Part shown: positions 16,617 to 24,730 of the stretch, in pieces
How positions within the stretch are numbered: the first letter of the stretch is position 1
Layout: each line of letters starts with the position of its first letter
Source: an uncultured Desulfuromonadales bacterium
GTDB lineage: Bacteria > Desulfobacterota > Desulfuromonadia > Desulfuromonadales > Geopsychrobacteraceae
Assembly (NCBI GenBank): GCA_947259715.1
Contig: CAMYNR010000102.1
Coordinates: forward strand, 1-47,051
Reading direction: 5' to 3'
DNA: 47,051 bases
Notes under the pieces: model-generated
What the model was told of the DNA's origin: nothing
The model's database searches: none
What the model saw: only the letters and a program-made list of their open reading frames with translations
Made by a program: the position numbers and the translations under genes

Positions 16617-17051
16617 ATGACTGATCCATCTATCAACCTCTCAGAACGCAGGACCTTTCTCGGTATCCTGCTGGGAGGGGTCGGCCTGGTTATTTCGGCT
16701 GCGGCCGCCTGGCCGGTCTGGCGTTTTCTGGCCCCGTCTTCCGGAGAGGGGAACCTGGCAAAGGTTTCCATTCAACGCGCCGAAGTTCCCCTCGAGCAGG
16801 CTCACTTTTTCAGTTTTCATGGCAAGCCGGCGGTTGTTCTGCAGGCTGCTCCGGGGAAGTTTGCCGCGTTTTCAGCGGTCTGCACCCACCTGGGTTGCGT
16901 CATCAAATGGGTTCCCGAAGAGCAGGAGTTTCTCTGTCCATGCCACGCCGGGCGCTTCTCGGTCGAGGGCAAGGTTTTAGGTGGGCCGCCACCAGAGCCT
17001 TTGGAAGAATTGCCGGTCGCTCTTGATGGTGACCAGGTTCTGGTTGGATAG
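16617..17051 (+). CDS. Rieske [2Fe-2S] protein of a cytochrome bc complex
   Basis: 144 residues from the ATG at 16617, seven nt after AAGGAG. RRTFLG at residues 11-16 is a twin-arginine motif before the single membrane anchor (about 15-38), as usual for Rieske proteins. Cluster ligands are CTHLGC (Cys89, His91) and CPCH (Cys107, His110), with Cys94 and Cys109 able to form the stabilising disulfide. GGPPPEPLEELPV closes the fold. It would transfer electrons from menaquinol at the Qp site of the cytochrome b encoded 9 bp downstream to the c-type subunit. The short form without insertions resembles Rieske proteins of menaquinol-oxidising complexes. Confidence 0.95.
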   Translation: MTDPSINLSERRTFLGILLGGVGLVISAAAAWPVWRFLAPSSGEGNLAKVSIQRAEVPLEQAHFFSFHGKPAVVLQAAPGKFAAFSAVCTHLGCVIKWVPEEQEFLCPCHAGRFSVEGKVLGGPPPEPLEELPVALDGDQVLVG

Positions 17052-17060
17052 GGGGGGGCT

Positions 17061-18155
17061 ATGCTGGAACGACTATATCATTTCCTCGAAGTCCGTTTGG
17101 GAATTCGCGATATTTTGGAGCAGAACCTGACCAAGTATCTGCTGCCGAACAACGTGAACATCTGGTATACCCTGGGAGCGGTGCTGATCACCCTCTTCGT
17201 GACTCAGTTTATCACCGGTATTCTGCTGCTGGTCTACTATGTGCCCAACCCGGCCGAAGCCTTCCAGAGCGTCGAGCGGATCATGAACGAGGTGCCTTAC
17301 GGCTGGTTGATCCGCTATCTCCACGCGGTCGGCTCAAATGTCATCGTGATCGCTCTGCTGCTGCATATGCTGTCCGTGCTGTTCATGGGCAGCTACAAGA
17401 AGCCGCGCGAGCTGACCTGGGTGTCCGGCTTTATTCTGTTGAACCTGTCCTTTGCCCTCTGCCTGACCGGCTATCTGTTGCCCTGGAGCCAGCTTTCCTT
17501 CTGGGCGACCACCGTGGCCACCGATGCCGCCGGCGCGGTGCCGGTGATCGGTGACGCCCTGGTGCGCTTTCTGCGCGGCGGGGCCATGGTTGGCGATGCG
17601 ACCTTGGGGCGCTTTTTCGCCCTGCATGTGATGGTCCTGCCGGCAATGCTGGCGGGCCTGGTCGGCTTTCACCTTTTCTGTGTGCGCCGGATCGGTATTT
17701 CCCGGCCGCCCTTTGGTGAGGACTATCGCCCGGCGGAGGTCAAGGGATACTTTCATCACGAAGAGCATCCGGGTGGAATCCCCTTCTTTCCCAATTACGC
17801 CATCAAGGATATGGCGGTGATCTTCTTTTTCCTCGCCGGACTGGTTTATCTGGTCTTTTTCGCTCCCGGGCTGTTTATTCCGCCTTCGGCTTTCGAGCCG
17901 GCAGATCCCTTTACCACACCAGAACATATCAAACCGGAATGGTACTTTCTCTGGGCCTATCAGACGCTGAAGATTTTTCCCAGCGAATTTCTCGGCCTGG
18001 CTGTGCAGGGCCTGGTGATGACCGGCTTAGCGCTGCTGCCCTTTATAGATCGTGGCAGTGAGCGCCGCCCGGGCCGCCGGCCGCTGTTTATCGCTTGCTA
18101 TATTCTCGGCATACTCTTGTTTGTGGGGATTTCTGTCTGGGGGCATTATTCATGA
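17061..18155 (+). CDS. cytochrome b subunit of a bc complex (b6 and subunit IV fused)
   Basis: 364 residues with about eight membrane helices. The N-terminal part has haem-b histidines in RYLHAVGSNV with ALLLHM and, later, FALHVMVLPAM with GFHLFCVRRIG, plus LTGYLLPWSQLSFWATTVAT. The C-terminal part has the Qp-site PEWYFLWAYQTLK. A single chain of this size corresponds to cytochrome b6 joined to subunit IV with the last helix missing or shortened. It is the quinol-oxidising core. It lies 9 bp after the Rieske gene, and its TGA overlaps the ATG of the next cytochrome gene (ATGA), so the three form one operon. Confidence 0.95.
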   Translation: MLERLYHFLEVRLGIRDILEQNLTKYLLPNNVNIWYTLGAVLITLFVTQFITGILLLVYYVPNPAEAFQSVERIMNEVPYGWLIRYLHAVGSNVIVIALLLHMLSVLFMGSYKKPRELTWVSGFILLNLSFALCLTGYLLPWSQLSFWATTVATDAAGAVPVIGDALVRFLRGGAMVGDATLGRFFALHVMVLPAMLAGLVGFHLFCVRRIGISRPPFGEDYRPAEVKGYFHHEEHPGGIPFFPNYAIKDMAVIFFFLAGLVYLVFFAPGLFIPPSAFEPADPFTTPEHIKPEWYFLWAYQTLKIFPSEFLGLAVQGLVMTGLALLPFIDRGSERRPGRRPLFIACYILGILLFVGISVWGHYS

Positions 18156-18885
18156 TCAGGATGAGGGTTATCAGAAGTTTATTTCTGCTGGGGCTGGTGC
18201 TCCGGTGGCCAAATGGCGATCAAGCATTCATGCCGAGAGCGGTATTTCCTGTCATGACTGCCATGGTGGCGATCCGAGCGATTTCGCCATGGCGATGAGT
18301 CCCGAGCGTGGCTTTATCGGCGTTCCCGCATACGAGGCGGTCCCCGATTTTTGCGGCCGTTGCCATATCGGCGTAAAAGAGGACTACCTGCTCAGCGCCC
18401 ATGGCCAGGCGATTGCCGAAGGGGGCGCCAATTGTGTGACCTGTCATGGCAATCATGTCGTCGTCAAAGCCGGGCCGGAGATTATTAATCCCGAGGACTG
18501 CAGTCAATGCCATGGCTATGGTCAGGCTGGGGAGATCAAGGCGGCGATAGTCAAAACCGATGAGATGCTTGCGAGCTTGGCGGAAAATCTTGGATTTATG
18601 GGAAAAAAGGGGATCGCGGTCAAAAGCATGGAAAGCGAAACCTTTGCTCTGCGCAACGATTTCCGCCGTCTCTTTCACAGCGTCAACGTTGAAAAGATCA
18701 GCAATGAGACCGCTGACTTTCAACAGCGGGGCATGGCTATTCAGCAAAAAATTGATGCCGTTCAGACAGAGTTGGACCAGCGCAAACTGATCGGTGGCGT
18801 GGTCACCGGGCTGCTGGTTCTGGCCAGTCTGATCTGTTTTCTGATCCGCAAGACCTATCAGCAGGAAGAGGATGGCAGCAGCTGA
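18152..18885 (+). pseudogene. tetraheme c-type cytochrome of the bc complex, apparent 1-nt frameshift after the signal peptide
   Basis: The ATG at 18152 overlaps the cytochrome b stop and opens a frame with a clear signal peptide start (MIRMRVIRSLFLLGLVL). That frame then turns to nonsense and stops at 18298. The rest of the gene continues in the -1 frame from about 18195: KWRSSIHAESGISCHDCHGG, then CGRCH, CVTCH and CSQCH (four haems), a helical region and a C-terminal membrane anchor (LIGGVVTGLLVLASLICFLI). One missing base near GGGG at 18190-18193 restores a single 244-codon frame from 18152 to 18885. It would be the c-type subunit receiving electrons from the Rieske protein. Either the gene is broken, the assembly has an error, or a GTG near 18210 makes an unexported form, which is unlikely for a cytochrome. 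Confidence 0.75.
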
Positions 18886-18951
18886 TTGAGGAATTTTTAT
18901 TGCTCAGCACGCTAGTTCAAAACTATGGACTTTCAGACGCTACTCCTGTTC

Positions 18952-19057
18952 CCTTCTCCCTTGGGGAGAAGGTGCCCCAACGGGGCGGATTAGGGGGCTT
19001 TAGGCGTCGGTGCCCCTCACCCGACGCTACGCGCCACCCTCTCCCTGGGGGAGAGGG
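18952..19057. repeat. multi-hairpin intergenic repeat
   Basis: Four hairpins follow each other: CCTTCTCCC/GGGAGAAGG (18952-18972), GCCCC/GGGGC (18974-18986), GCGTCGG/CCGACGC (18994-19027) and CCCTCTCCC/GGGAGAGGG (19037-19057). The first and last are variants of the same stem, so the block looks like a dispersed mobile repeat. Similar CCCTCTCCC-type repeats are common in proteobacterial intergenic regions. Direct copies of TTC(A/G)AA(A/C)CTATG(G/C)ACTTTCAG at 18916-18936 and 19087-19107 flank it. The stretch 18886-19188 has no credible gene. Confidence 0.65.
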
Positions 19058-19089
19058 GATGAATTTTTTTTGGAATTTCAGGTCTGTTC

Positions 19090-19120
19090 GAACCTATGCA
19101 CTTTCAGTGCATAGTGGTTC
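19090..19120. repeat. inverted repeat beside the multi-hairpin block
   Basis: GAACCTATGCACT at 19090-19102 pairs with AGTGCATAGTGGTTC at 19106-19120 apart from a 2-nt bulge. The left half resembles the sequence near 18916-18936 on the other side of the hairpin block, so the two may bound one element. Confidence 0.55.
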
Positions 19121-19127
19121 AGTGCTT

Positions 19128-19173
19128 GTAAACAACAAAGGCCCGCTGGCAATAGCGGGCCTTTGTTGTTTAC
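19128..19173. terminator. bidirectional terminator between the two respiratory operons
   Basis: Perfect 20-bp arms (GTAAACAACAAAGGCCCGCT at 19128-19147 and its complement at 19154-19173) enclose a 6-nt loop. It ends 15 bp before the ferredoxin stop codon, and can stop both the rightward bc operon and the leftward transcripts. Confidence 0.9.
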
Positions 19174-19188
19174 CGTGAATGTTCTTAC

Positions 19189-19362
19189 CTAAGGGGCATC
19201 GATGGCATCGACCGGACAGACATCGACGCAGGCACCGCAATCGGTGCAGGTGTCCTGATCGATGACGTGGACATCGCCAGCTTCGCTGATCGCTTCGACC
19301 GGGCAGACTGGAGCGCAGGCTCCGCAATTGATACATTCATCGTTGATCTTATGGGCTCCCAT
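19189..19362 (-). CDS. 2[4Fe-4S] ferredoxin next to the ACIII-like operon
   Basis: 57 residues. Motifs CINCGACAPVCP (residues 10-21) and CTDCGACVDVCP (about 39-50) bind two [4Fe-4S] clusters. GGAGGAAAGCC lies just upstream of the ATG at 19362. The protein is similar in plan to the ferredoxin at 13569-13739 but more acidic. It lies about 100 bp downstream of the monoheme lipoprotein gene of the leftward operon. It could be the operon's last gene or a separate transcript; the terminator after it is shared. A cytoplasmic ferredoxin beside a quinone-reactive complex hints at, but does not prove, electron exchange between them. Confidence 0.93.
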   Translation of the reverse strand: MGAHKINDECINCGACAPVCPVEAISEAGDVHVIDQDTCTDCGACVDVCPVDAIDAP

Positions 19363-19464
19363 TGGCTTTCCTCCTTATCGGTGTGCTGATTGGAACGGTT
19401 GAAGGTTAAGGCTACTCGGTAGTTTCAAATTTTCAACCGGCTGCACGATTTTTTCAAACAGTTT

Positions 19465-19920
19465 TTACTCAGCTGAGCGCAGGTAATTCACCAGGTGCCA
19501 GCGATCCGCTACGGAAAGCCGTTTTTGGAAAGGTGGCATTCTCCCGAAACCAAGAGAAAACATTTGAAACAGTGTCGCCTCGTCATATTGGCTCAGATGG
19601 CCGTCGCGCAGGTTGGGCGGCAAGGGCTCAAAGTGGCCGCCAGCTTTGCTCGGGTAGTCTTTCTGGTCGCCATGGCAAGGGGTGCAGTTAATCGCATAAA
19701 TCTGCTGGCCCAGCAGACGTGATTGGGCCGTACTGGGATAGGGATTACTCAATTTCTGCCCAAATTCCAGGCGCTCTGTGCCGCTTATCGGGACCGCCTC
19801 AGCCGGCGCCGTCAGCCGGGGGGCTTCCTGAGGTTGAAAAGAAACCTGCTGGTGCATGTCGTCGCAGCCTGCGGCAATCAGGGCCAGAGCCAACAGCAGG
19901 GGCCGCCAGATCATCCTCAT
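19465..19920 (-). CDS. monoheme c-type cytochrome lipoprotein (ActE-like)
   Basis: 151 residues from the ATG at 19920 after GAGGAGGAG; an in-frame ATG at 19971 has no ribosome binding site. The lipobox LALIAAGC puts the lipid-anchored Cys near residue 18. A single haem motif, CTPCH, lies in QIYAINCTPCHGDQKDYPS, with MPPF the probable distal methionine and DRWHLVNYLRS the final helix. This is the layout of the ActE subunit of alternative complex III and of related caa3-type cytochrome domains. It should sit on the periplasmic face and pass electrons between the complex and a soluble carrier. It overlaps the DUF3341 gene by 4 bp. Confidence 0.85.
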   Translation of the reverse strand: MRMIWRPLLLALALIAAGCDDMHQQVSFQPQEAPRLTAPAEAVPISGTERLEFGQKLSNPYPSTAQSRLLGQQIYAINCTPCHGDQKDYPSKAGGHFEPLPPNLRDGHLSQYDEATLFQMFSLGFGRMPPFQKRLSVADRWHLVNYLRSAE

Positions 19921-20429
19921 GAAGTCTCCTCCTCGGTGCAGAGCTTTTGCGCTCCGGATCTCTGCAGGCACTGCATGCTTCGCTCTATCTCCGCTGGGTT
20001 CTCAGCATCGATCAGGATGCCGATAGCGCCATTGGCAATCTCCATGGCATAGGGCTTCGGCTTGAAATCGGGCAGACCCATGCCCCAGAGCATGCCGATC
20101 AAAGTGCCGACGATGGCGAACAGCATCATCAGTTCATAAGTGATAATGCCGACCGGAAAAATTGAAATGATCGGCTTGTCGCCAGTCTGCAAGGGATAGA
20201 GCCAGGCCGTGCCAGCGGCCAGGGAAAAGCCGGCCAGAGCGCCGCAGGCTCCCAGAACCAGGGTGAAAAGGTAAAAGCGTGGCTTGCCTTCCGATTTGAC
20301 TAACACGCCATCCGGGTAGGGTACGGAGCTAAGCGTGGTGATTTTCGCTTCAGCGACCCCCGCTTCAAGTAGATTATCGACCGCCGTTGCCGCGCTCTCA
20401 AGATTGTCGAACACTCCCAGGACTTCCAT
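19917..20429 (-). CDS. DUF3341 membrane protein (ActD-like)
   Basis: 170 residues. The N-terminus VLGVFDNLESAATAVDNLLEAGV is a ferredoxin-like alpha/beta start. Two membrane segments follow (LFTLVLGACGALAGFSLAAGTAWL and YELMMLFAIVGTLIGMLWGMGL) and a soluble C-terminus (GILIDAENPAEIERS). DUF3341 proteins are the ActD subunit of alternative complex III and occur almost only in such operons. The subunit has no cofactor and is structural. It lies 3 bp downstream of the NrfD-like gene and overlaps the next gene by 4 bp, which fits a tight operon. Confidence 0.9.
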   Translation of the reverse strand: MEVLGVFDNLESAATAVDNLLEAGVAEAKITTLSSVPYPDGVLVKSEGKPRFYLFTLVLGACGALAGFSLAAGTAWLYPLQTGDKPIISIFPVGIITYELMMLFAIVGTLIGMLWGMGLPDFKPKPYAMEIANGAIGILIDAENPAEIERSMQCLQRSGAQKLCTEEETS

Positions 20430-20432
20430 CCG

Positions 20433-21800
20433 CTACTCCTCGTTGACCAGGGTTTCGACCTGGGTTCGCCCCAAGCGTTGCTGGCCGATCAATGCTTCCT
20501 CTTGTTCGCGGACATCTGTGACGGCGAGGATCGGGAAGAACTTGGCGAACAACGTGTACAGCAGGAAGAACAGTGCAAAAGCCGCCAGGGCAATCGCCAA
20601 TTCCACCCAGGAGGGCGTATAGCTGCCCCAGGCAAAGGGGATATTCTTATGTGAGAGCGAGGGGACCACGATCAGGAAGCGCTCGATAAACATGGCGACG
20701 TTGACCAGCAGGGTGATCACCAGAAGGGCCGGCATCGAACGCCGGACGCTGCGAAAACAGAGGCCGATGATCGGCACGATGGTGTTGCCGAGGATCATAA
20801 TGAAAAGCGCAATACCATAGTGGTCGTGCATGTAGCTGAACCATTCCCACTCTATCGGCTTATGGCCGTACCAGGTGGTAAAAACTTCGGCGAAATAGAA
20901 ATAACTCCAGAGCAGACAGACCGCCAGCAGCAGCTTGGACATGTTGTCGAAGTGCAGCGGCAGCAGAAACTCTTCCAGCTTGAAGACCTTGCGGATGACG
21001 ATCATCAGGGTGATCACCGCAGCAACCCCTGAGGTGATCGCGCCAATGACAAAGTAGGGGGCGAAGATGGTGCTGTGCCAGCCGGGGACCAGCGTGACGG
21101 CGAAATCCCAGGCGACGATGGAGTGCACCGAAACAGCGACCGGAATAATCAAACAGGCCAGCAAAGTCGAGCCGCGGGAGAAGACCCGCCACTGCTCCGC
21201 AGTGCCCCGCCAGCCCAGCGCCAGCAGGCTGTAGATCTGTTTGCGAAAACCGCTGGAGCGGTCGCGCACCACCGCCAGATCAGGGAGCATGCCGATATAG
21301 AGGAAGATGCCGCTGCCGATGATATAGGTGTTGATGGCCACCATGTCGAACAGCAGCGGCGAGCGGAAATTGGGCCAGAGGCCATATTGGCTGGGGTAGG
21401 GGATCAGATAATAGAAGATCCAGTTGCGTCCCAGATGAATCAGCGGGAATAGTCCGGCTACGGCGATGGAAAAGACCGTCATCGCCTCGGCGCCGCGCAG
21501 GATCGGTCGGCGCCAGCTGGCCTGGGAGAGGCGCAGAATTGCTGAAACCATGGTCCCGGAATGGGACAGGCCGACCCAGAAGACGAAGCTGATGATATAG
21601 AGCCCCCACATCACCGGCCGGTTGATCCCGGTCACCACCATGCCGGTGGTCAACTGAACAGTGAAAGCATAGAGGCCGACAGCGACGATCGCGCCGAGGA
21701 TGAAGGCCAGCAAAAACCAGCGGATCGTCGGCGGTTGCATCGAAGAAAGCATGGCGTCGTTCATGCGGGCAGCGCTGTAGGGTTTATCCTGGGTGCTCAT
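20433..21800 (-). CDS. NrfD/PsrC-family quinone-interacting membrane subunit (ActC-like)
   Basis: 455 residues with about ten membrane helices. Motifs typical of the longer ActC/PsrC group are WGLYIISFVFWVGLSHSGTMVSAILRL, FPLIHLGR and WDFAVTLVPGWHSTIFAPYFVIGAI. This subunit carries the quinone site and has no haem. AAGGGGG lies five nt before the ATG, and the start overlaps the end of the Fe-S protein gene by 17 bp. A second NrfD-like subunit (ActF), present in classical alternative complex III, is absent, so the complex would have one membrane quinone subunit, as in the Qrc complex. Confidence 0.93.
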   Translation of the reverse strand: MSTQDKPYSAARMNDAMLSSMQPPTIRWFLLAFILGAIVAVGLYAFTVQLTTGMVVTGINRPVMWGLYIISFVFWVGLSHSGTMVSAILRLSQASWRRPILRGAEAMTVFSIAVAGLFPLIHLGRNWIFYYLIPYPSQYGLWPNFRSPLLFDMVAINTYIIGSGIFLYIGMLPDLAVVRDRSSGFRKQIYSLLALGWRGTAEQWRVFSRGSTLLACLIIPVAVSVHSIVAWDFAVTLVPGWHSTIFAPYFVIGAITSGVAAVITLMIVIRKVFKLEEFLLPLHFDNMSKLLLAVCLLWSYFYFAEVFTTWYGHKPIEWEWFSYMHDHYGIALFIMILGNTIVPIIGLCFRSVRRSMPALLVITLLVNVAMFIERFLIVVPSLSHKNIPFAWGSYTPSWVELAIALAAFALFFLLYTLFAKFFPILAVTDVREQEEALIGQQRLGRTQVETLVNEE

Positions 21801-22500
21801 GTCCGCCCCCTTTCAGATAGATGACCGATGGCTCAGTGCCAAGATCTTCGAAGAGCCGGAAGCGTCGCGGACTGCGCGCCATCCTTGAGACCAAACTGTC
21901 GGGATCGTTCAGGTCGCCGAACACCATGGCTCCGGGCGGACAGGTTTGGGCACAGGCCGGATGGACTTCGCCGTCTCGGACCTTTCGATCCTCGAGTTTC
22001 GCTGCTTCTTTGCCGCGGCGGATCCGTTGGATGCAGAAGGAGCATTTTTCCATCACTCCGCGACTGCGAACGGTAACATCCGGACTCAGTTGCTGTTCCA
22101 GCGGTTGCGGCCAGCTTGGCTCGGAGAAGTTGAAAACCCGCACCGCGTAGGGGCAGTTATTGGCGCAGTAGCGGGTGCCGACGCAGCGGTTGTAGACCTG
22201 ACCGTTCAGTCCTTCTGCCGTATGGTAGCTGGCATAGACCGGGCAGACCGGCTCACAGGGTGCGTCGTCGCAGTGCTGACAGAGCATCGGCAGGAAGCGG
22301 GCGCGCACATGCGGGAACTCCCCTTCCCAATAGCGTTCGATCCGCAGCCACTGCAGGTTGCGCCCTTCGGCAAAGCCCTGCCGGTCGGTCAGGGGGATGT
22401 TGTTTTCGACCTGGCAGGCGGTGACGCAGGCGCCGCAGCCGGTACAGCGGTCCAGATCGATCACCATCCCCCAGCGAATTCCACTCTCCTCAGTTTTCAT
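21784..22500 (-). CDS. four-cluster ferredoxin subunit of the complex (ActB2/QrcC-like)
   Basis: 238 residues. Four cysteine clusters are visible: CTGCGACVTACQ, CQHCDDAPCEPVCPV, CVGTRYCANNCPY and CSFCIQRI, with a later CAQTCPPGAMVFGD. This is the pattern of dicluster electron-transfer subunits of CISM enzymes (as in PsrB, NrfC and QrcC). It would link the molybdopterin-like subunit to the cytochrome and membrane subunits. In classical alternative complex III this domain is fused to the molybdopterin-like domain as one ActB; here it is a separate gene 13 bp after it. No Tat signal is present, so export would depend on the partner, which has one. Confidence 0.93.
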   Translation of the reverse strand: MKTEESGIRWGMVIDLDRCTGCGACVTACQVENNIPLTDRQGFAEGRNLQWLRIERYWEGEFPHVRARFLPMLCQHCDDAPCEPVCPVYASYHTAEGLNGQVYNRCVGTRYCANNCPYAVRVFNFSEPSWPQPLEQQLSPDVTVRSRGVMEKCSFCIQRIRRGKEAAKLEDRKVRDGEVHPACAQTCPPGAMVFGDLNDPDSLVSRMARSPRRFRLFEDLGTEPSVIYLKGGGHEHPG

Positions 22501-22513
22501 CGGTTCTCGTCCT

Positions 22514-24719
22514 CTACAGGCCTAACAGTTCGCGCCGGTAACTTCCCTCCGGGTGTCCGGCAGTGGCCAGCGTCGATTGATCCGCTATTCGGCGCAGGGC
22601 TACCCGGGTTCCTCCCCAGACGGGCAGCTGTTGATCGGGTTGCTGCGGGGTAACGATCAGCTGCAAGGGGTTGACGCCCCGTCGATCTGCATAGCGGCCA
22701 AACCCCTGGTGACCCTGGCCGAGAGGGCTGGCGACCACCTCGGGACGGATTCCGGGATAGAGGACCGCTGGCAGCTGAATGCTGCCCGCCATGGAGCTGA
22801 CTTCCACCAGGTCGCCCTGCTGAATACCGAGCTGCCGGGCGGTTTGGGGATTGATCTCCAGCCAGGACCCCCAGATCGCGGTGCTCATCGGATCGGGCAG
22901 CTGCTGCAGCCAGGGCAGGTGGCTGCTGCGACCGTCATAAAAATTGAGCGCGGGATAAACCTGAAGCTGCAGCGGGAACTTTTCGGCAGCACCGTTAAAC
23001 AGAGCCGCCGCGGCAGGCGTTAAACTGCGCCGCCGCGGGGGGAGCGGCCAGCCTTAGCCAGTCGATCCTGCTCGGTTTGCTCGGGGGACCGAACCAGCCC
23101 CCCTGCTGCAGCAGGCGATCCATTTGCTGCTGCTTGTCGGCCCCTGCCAGGTCGGGAATCCGCTCACCCAACTCCTTTTCCAGCCATTGAAGATAGGATT
23201 GCTCGGGAAGCTTTTTGGCTATCCTGCCACCCAGCCCTTTGGCGGTGGCCAAGAGGACGTCGCCGAAAGCGCGGGTGTCATGCACCGGTTTGACAACCGG
23301 CTGCATCAACCCGATCACTTCAGAGCGGGTCGCGGCCGCCGGGATCAGATCACCCCAGCTTTCCAGGTTGCTGTGGTCGGGCAGAATCAGATCGGCCTGG
23401 AGGCTGGTCTCGTCCAGAAATGAGGCAAAGCTGATGATGCGCGGCAGTTTGCTGAAGGCCTGTTGAAATCCGCTGCTGGGGGGCAGGCTGTAAGCGGGAT
23501 TGCTGGCGTGGATCAGGGCAAGCTGGACTTTTTCATCCTGCATCCGGCCGATCAGCCGGTTCAGGTCGGGGTAACTATTGGTCGCTGGCTTGCTGGTGGG
23601 TTCAGTGTAGTAGATGCCACCCGGCCTATTGAGGTTGCCGAACAGAACATTCAGCAGTTCAACCGCCGCAAGCGCTTCTGCTGCATTGCTCTGCCAGGCG
23701 AGCATCTCGCCGGCAATTGCCAGAGCCGGCGAAATACTGACTGCCTCGTCGATGGTGGTGCGCACATCCGCCAGAGGAACGCCGGTCAGCTCAGCGACCC
23801 TCTCTTCCGTATAAGTTTCGACCTGCGCCTCGATGGTGGTGATCGAGAGTCCGGCTGCTTTGACCGTCGCAGCGTCATAGCTCTGGCTCTGCAACAGTCG
23901 CCGGACAATGCCGAGAGCCAGCGCCCATTCACTGCCAGGTTTGGCCGGCAGCCAGCGGTCGGCTGAGGCGGCGGTCATCGACAGGCGCGGGCCGATGTAG
24001 CTGAAGCGTCCGCGCACCGTCGGCCGGGCCTGGCGCATCTGGCCAAAGGCTTGGCCGTAGCGCACCGGCGAGAGATGGGTTTCCAGAAAGTCGGCCCCGA
24101 AGCTGAGCAGATACTGGGTATTCTCCAGGTCGTAATCAGGATTCCCGCGCGCCCCGAACATCCCCTGGGCCAGCCAGTCCGGCTGCAGCGGTTCCCAGGC
24201 CAGCTGTTCGCCATTGGGAAACTGGCTGATAAATTCTTTGCTCAGAGTCGCCAGCGAACCACGCAGGGGGGGAGAAAAAAGAACCATGCCCGGGCTGTCT
24301 GCTGCCAGGTAGGGGGACAGGTCTTCGACCAGTTGCTTCAAGGCGACCTCCCAGCTGACCGGCTGATACTGGCCGCTACCGCGTGGGCCGGATCGGATCA
24401 ACGGCTGGCTGATCCGATCCGGATGATAAAGTTCCTGCAGCATCGCCTGGCCGCGGGCGCAGAGCTTGCCCTGATTGACCGGGTGGCGCGGATTGCCCTC
24501 GACTTTTTTCGCCCGTCCTTCCGAAACCCGCACCAGGATTCCGCAGCCGGCCGGACATTGCCGGCAGGCGCTGGCGTAATAATTTGCTGTCCCGGGGGTG
24601 ATGCCGTCATCGGGGGGAACCAGGAATGGGATCAGCTTCTCATTGCCTTTGCGGCAGCCGGCCAGCATGCTGGTCGCCAGCGACATGCCGCCGAGTTGCA
24701 GAAAACTGCGTCGTTTCAT
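22514..24719 (-). pseudogene. molybdopterin-oxidoreductase-like subunit (ActB1/QrcB-like), split by an apparent 1-nt insertion
   Basis: The ATG at 24719 follows AAGGA. It opens a frame with a Tat motif (KRRSFLQLGG) and the Fe-S motif CRQCPAGC plus a distal Cys (GKLCARGQA). The molybdopterin-oxidoreductase body follows (YLLSFGADFLETHLSP, LALIHASNPAYSLP, ADLILPDHSNLESWGD). This frame ends at 22995. The C-terminal dinucleotide-binding domain (WGSWLEINPQTARQLGIQQGD) lies in another frame from about 23040 to 22514. Removing one base from the six-G run at 23037-23042 joins both into 734 codons. Relatives in alternative complex III and Qrc have lost molybdenum; here the CxxCxxxC motif is kept. Either the gene is broken or the base run is a sequencing error; the intact operon around it favours the latter. 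Confidence 0.8.
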
Positions 24720-24730
24720 TGATGGTCCTT

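Noticed and set aside
18900-19178. 92-codon open frame in the gap between the respiratory operons
   Set aside because: It is composed of hairpin repeats and a terminator; no coding character.
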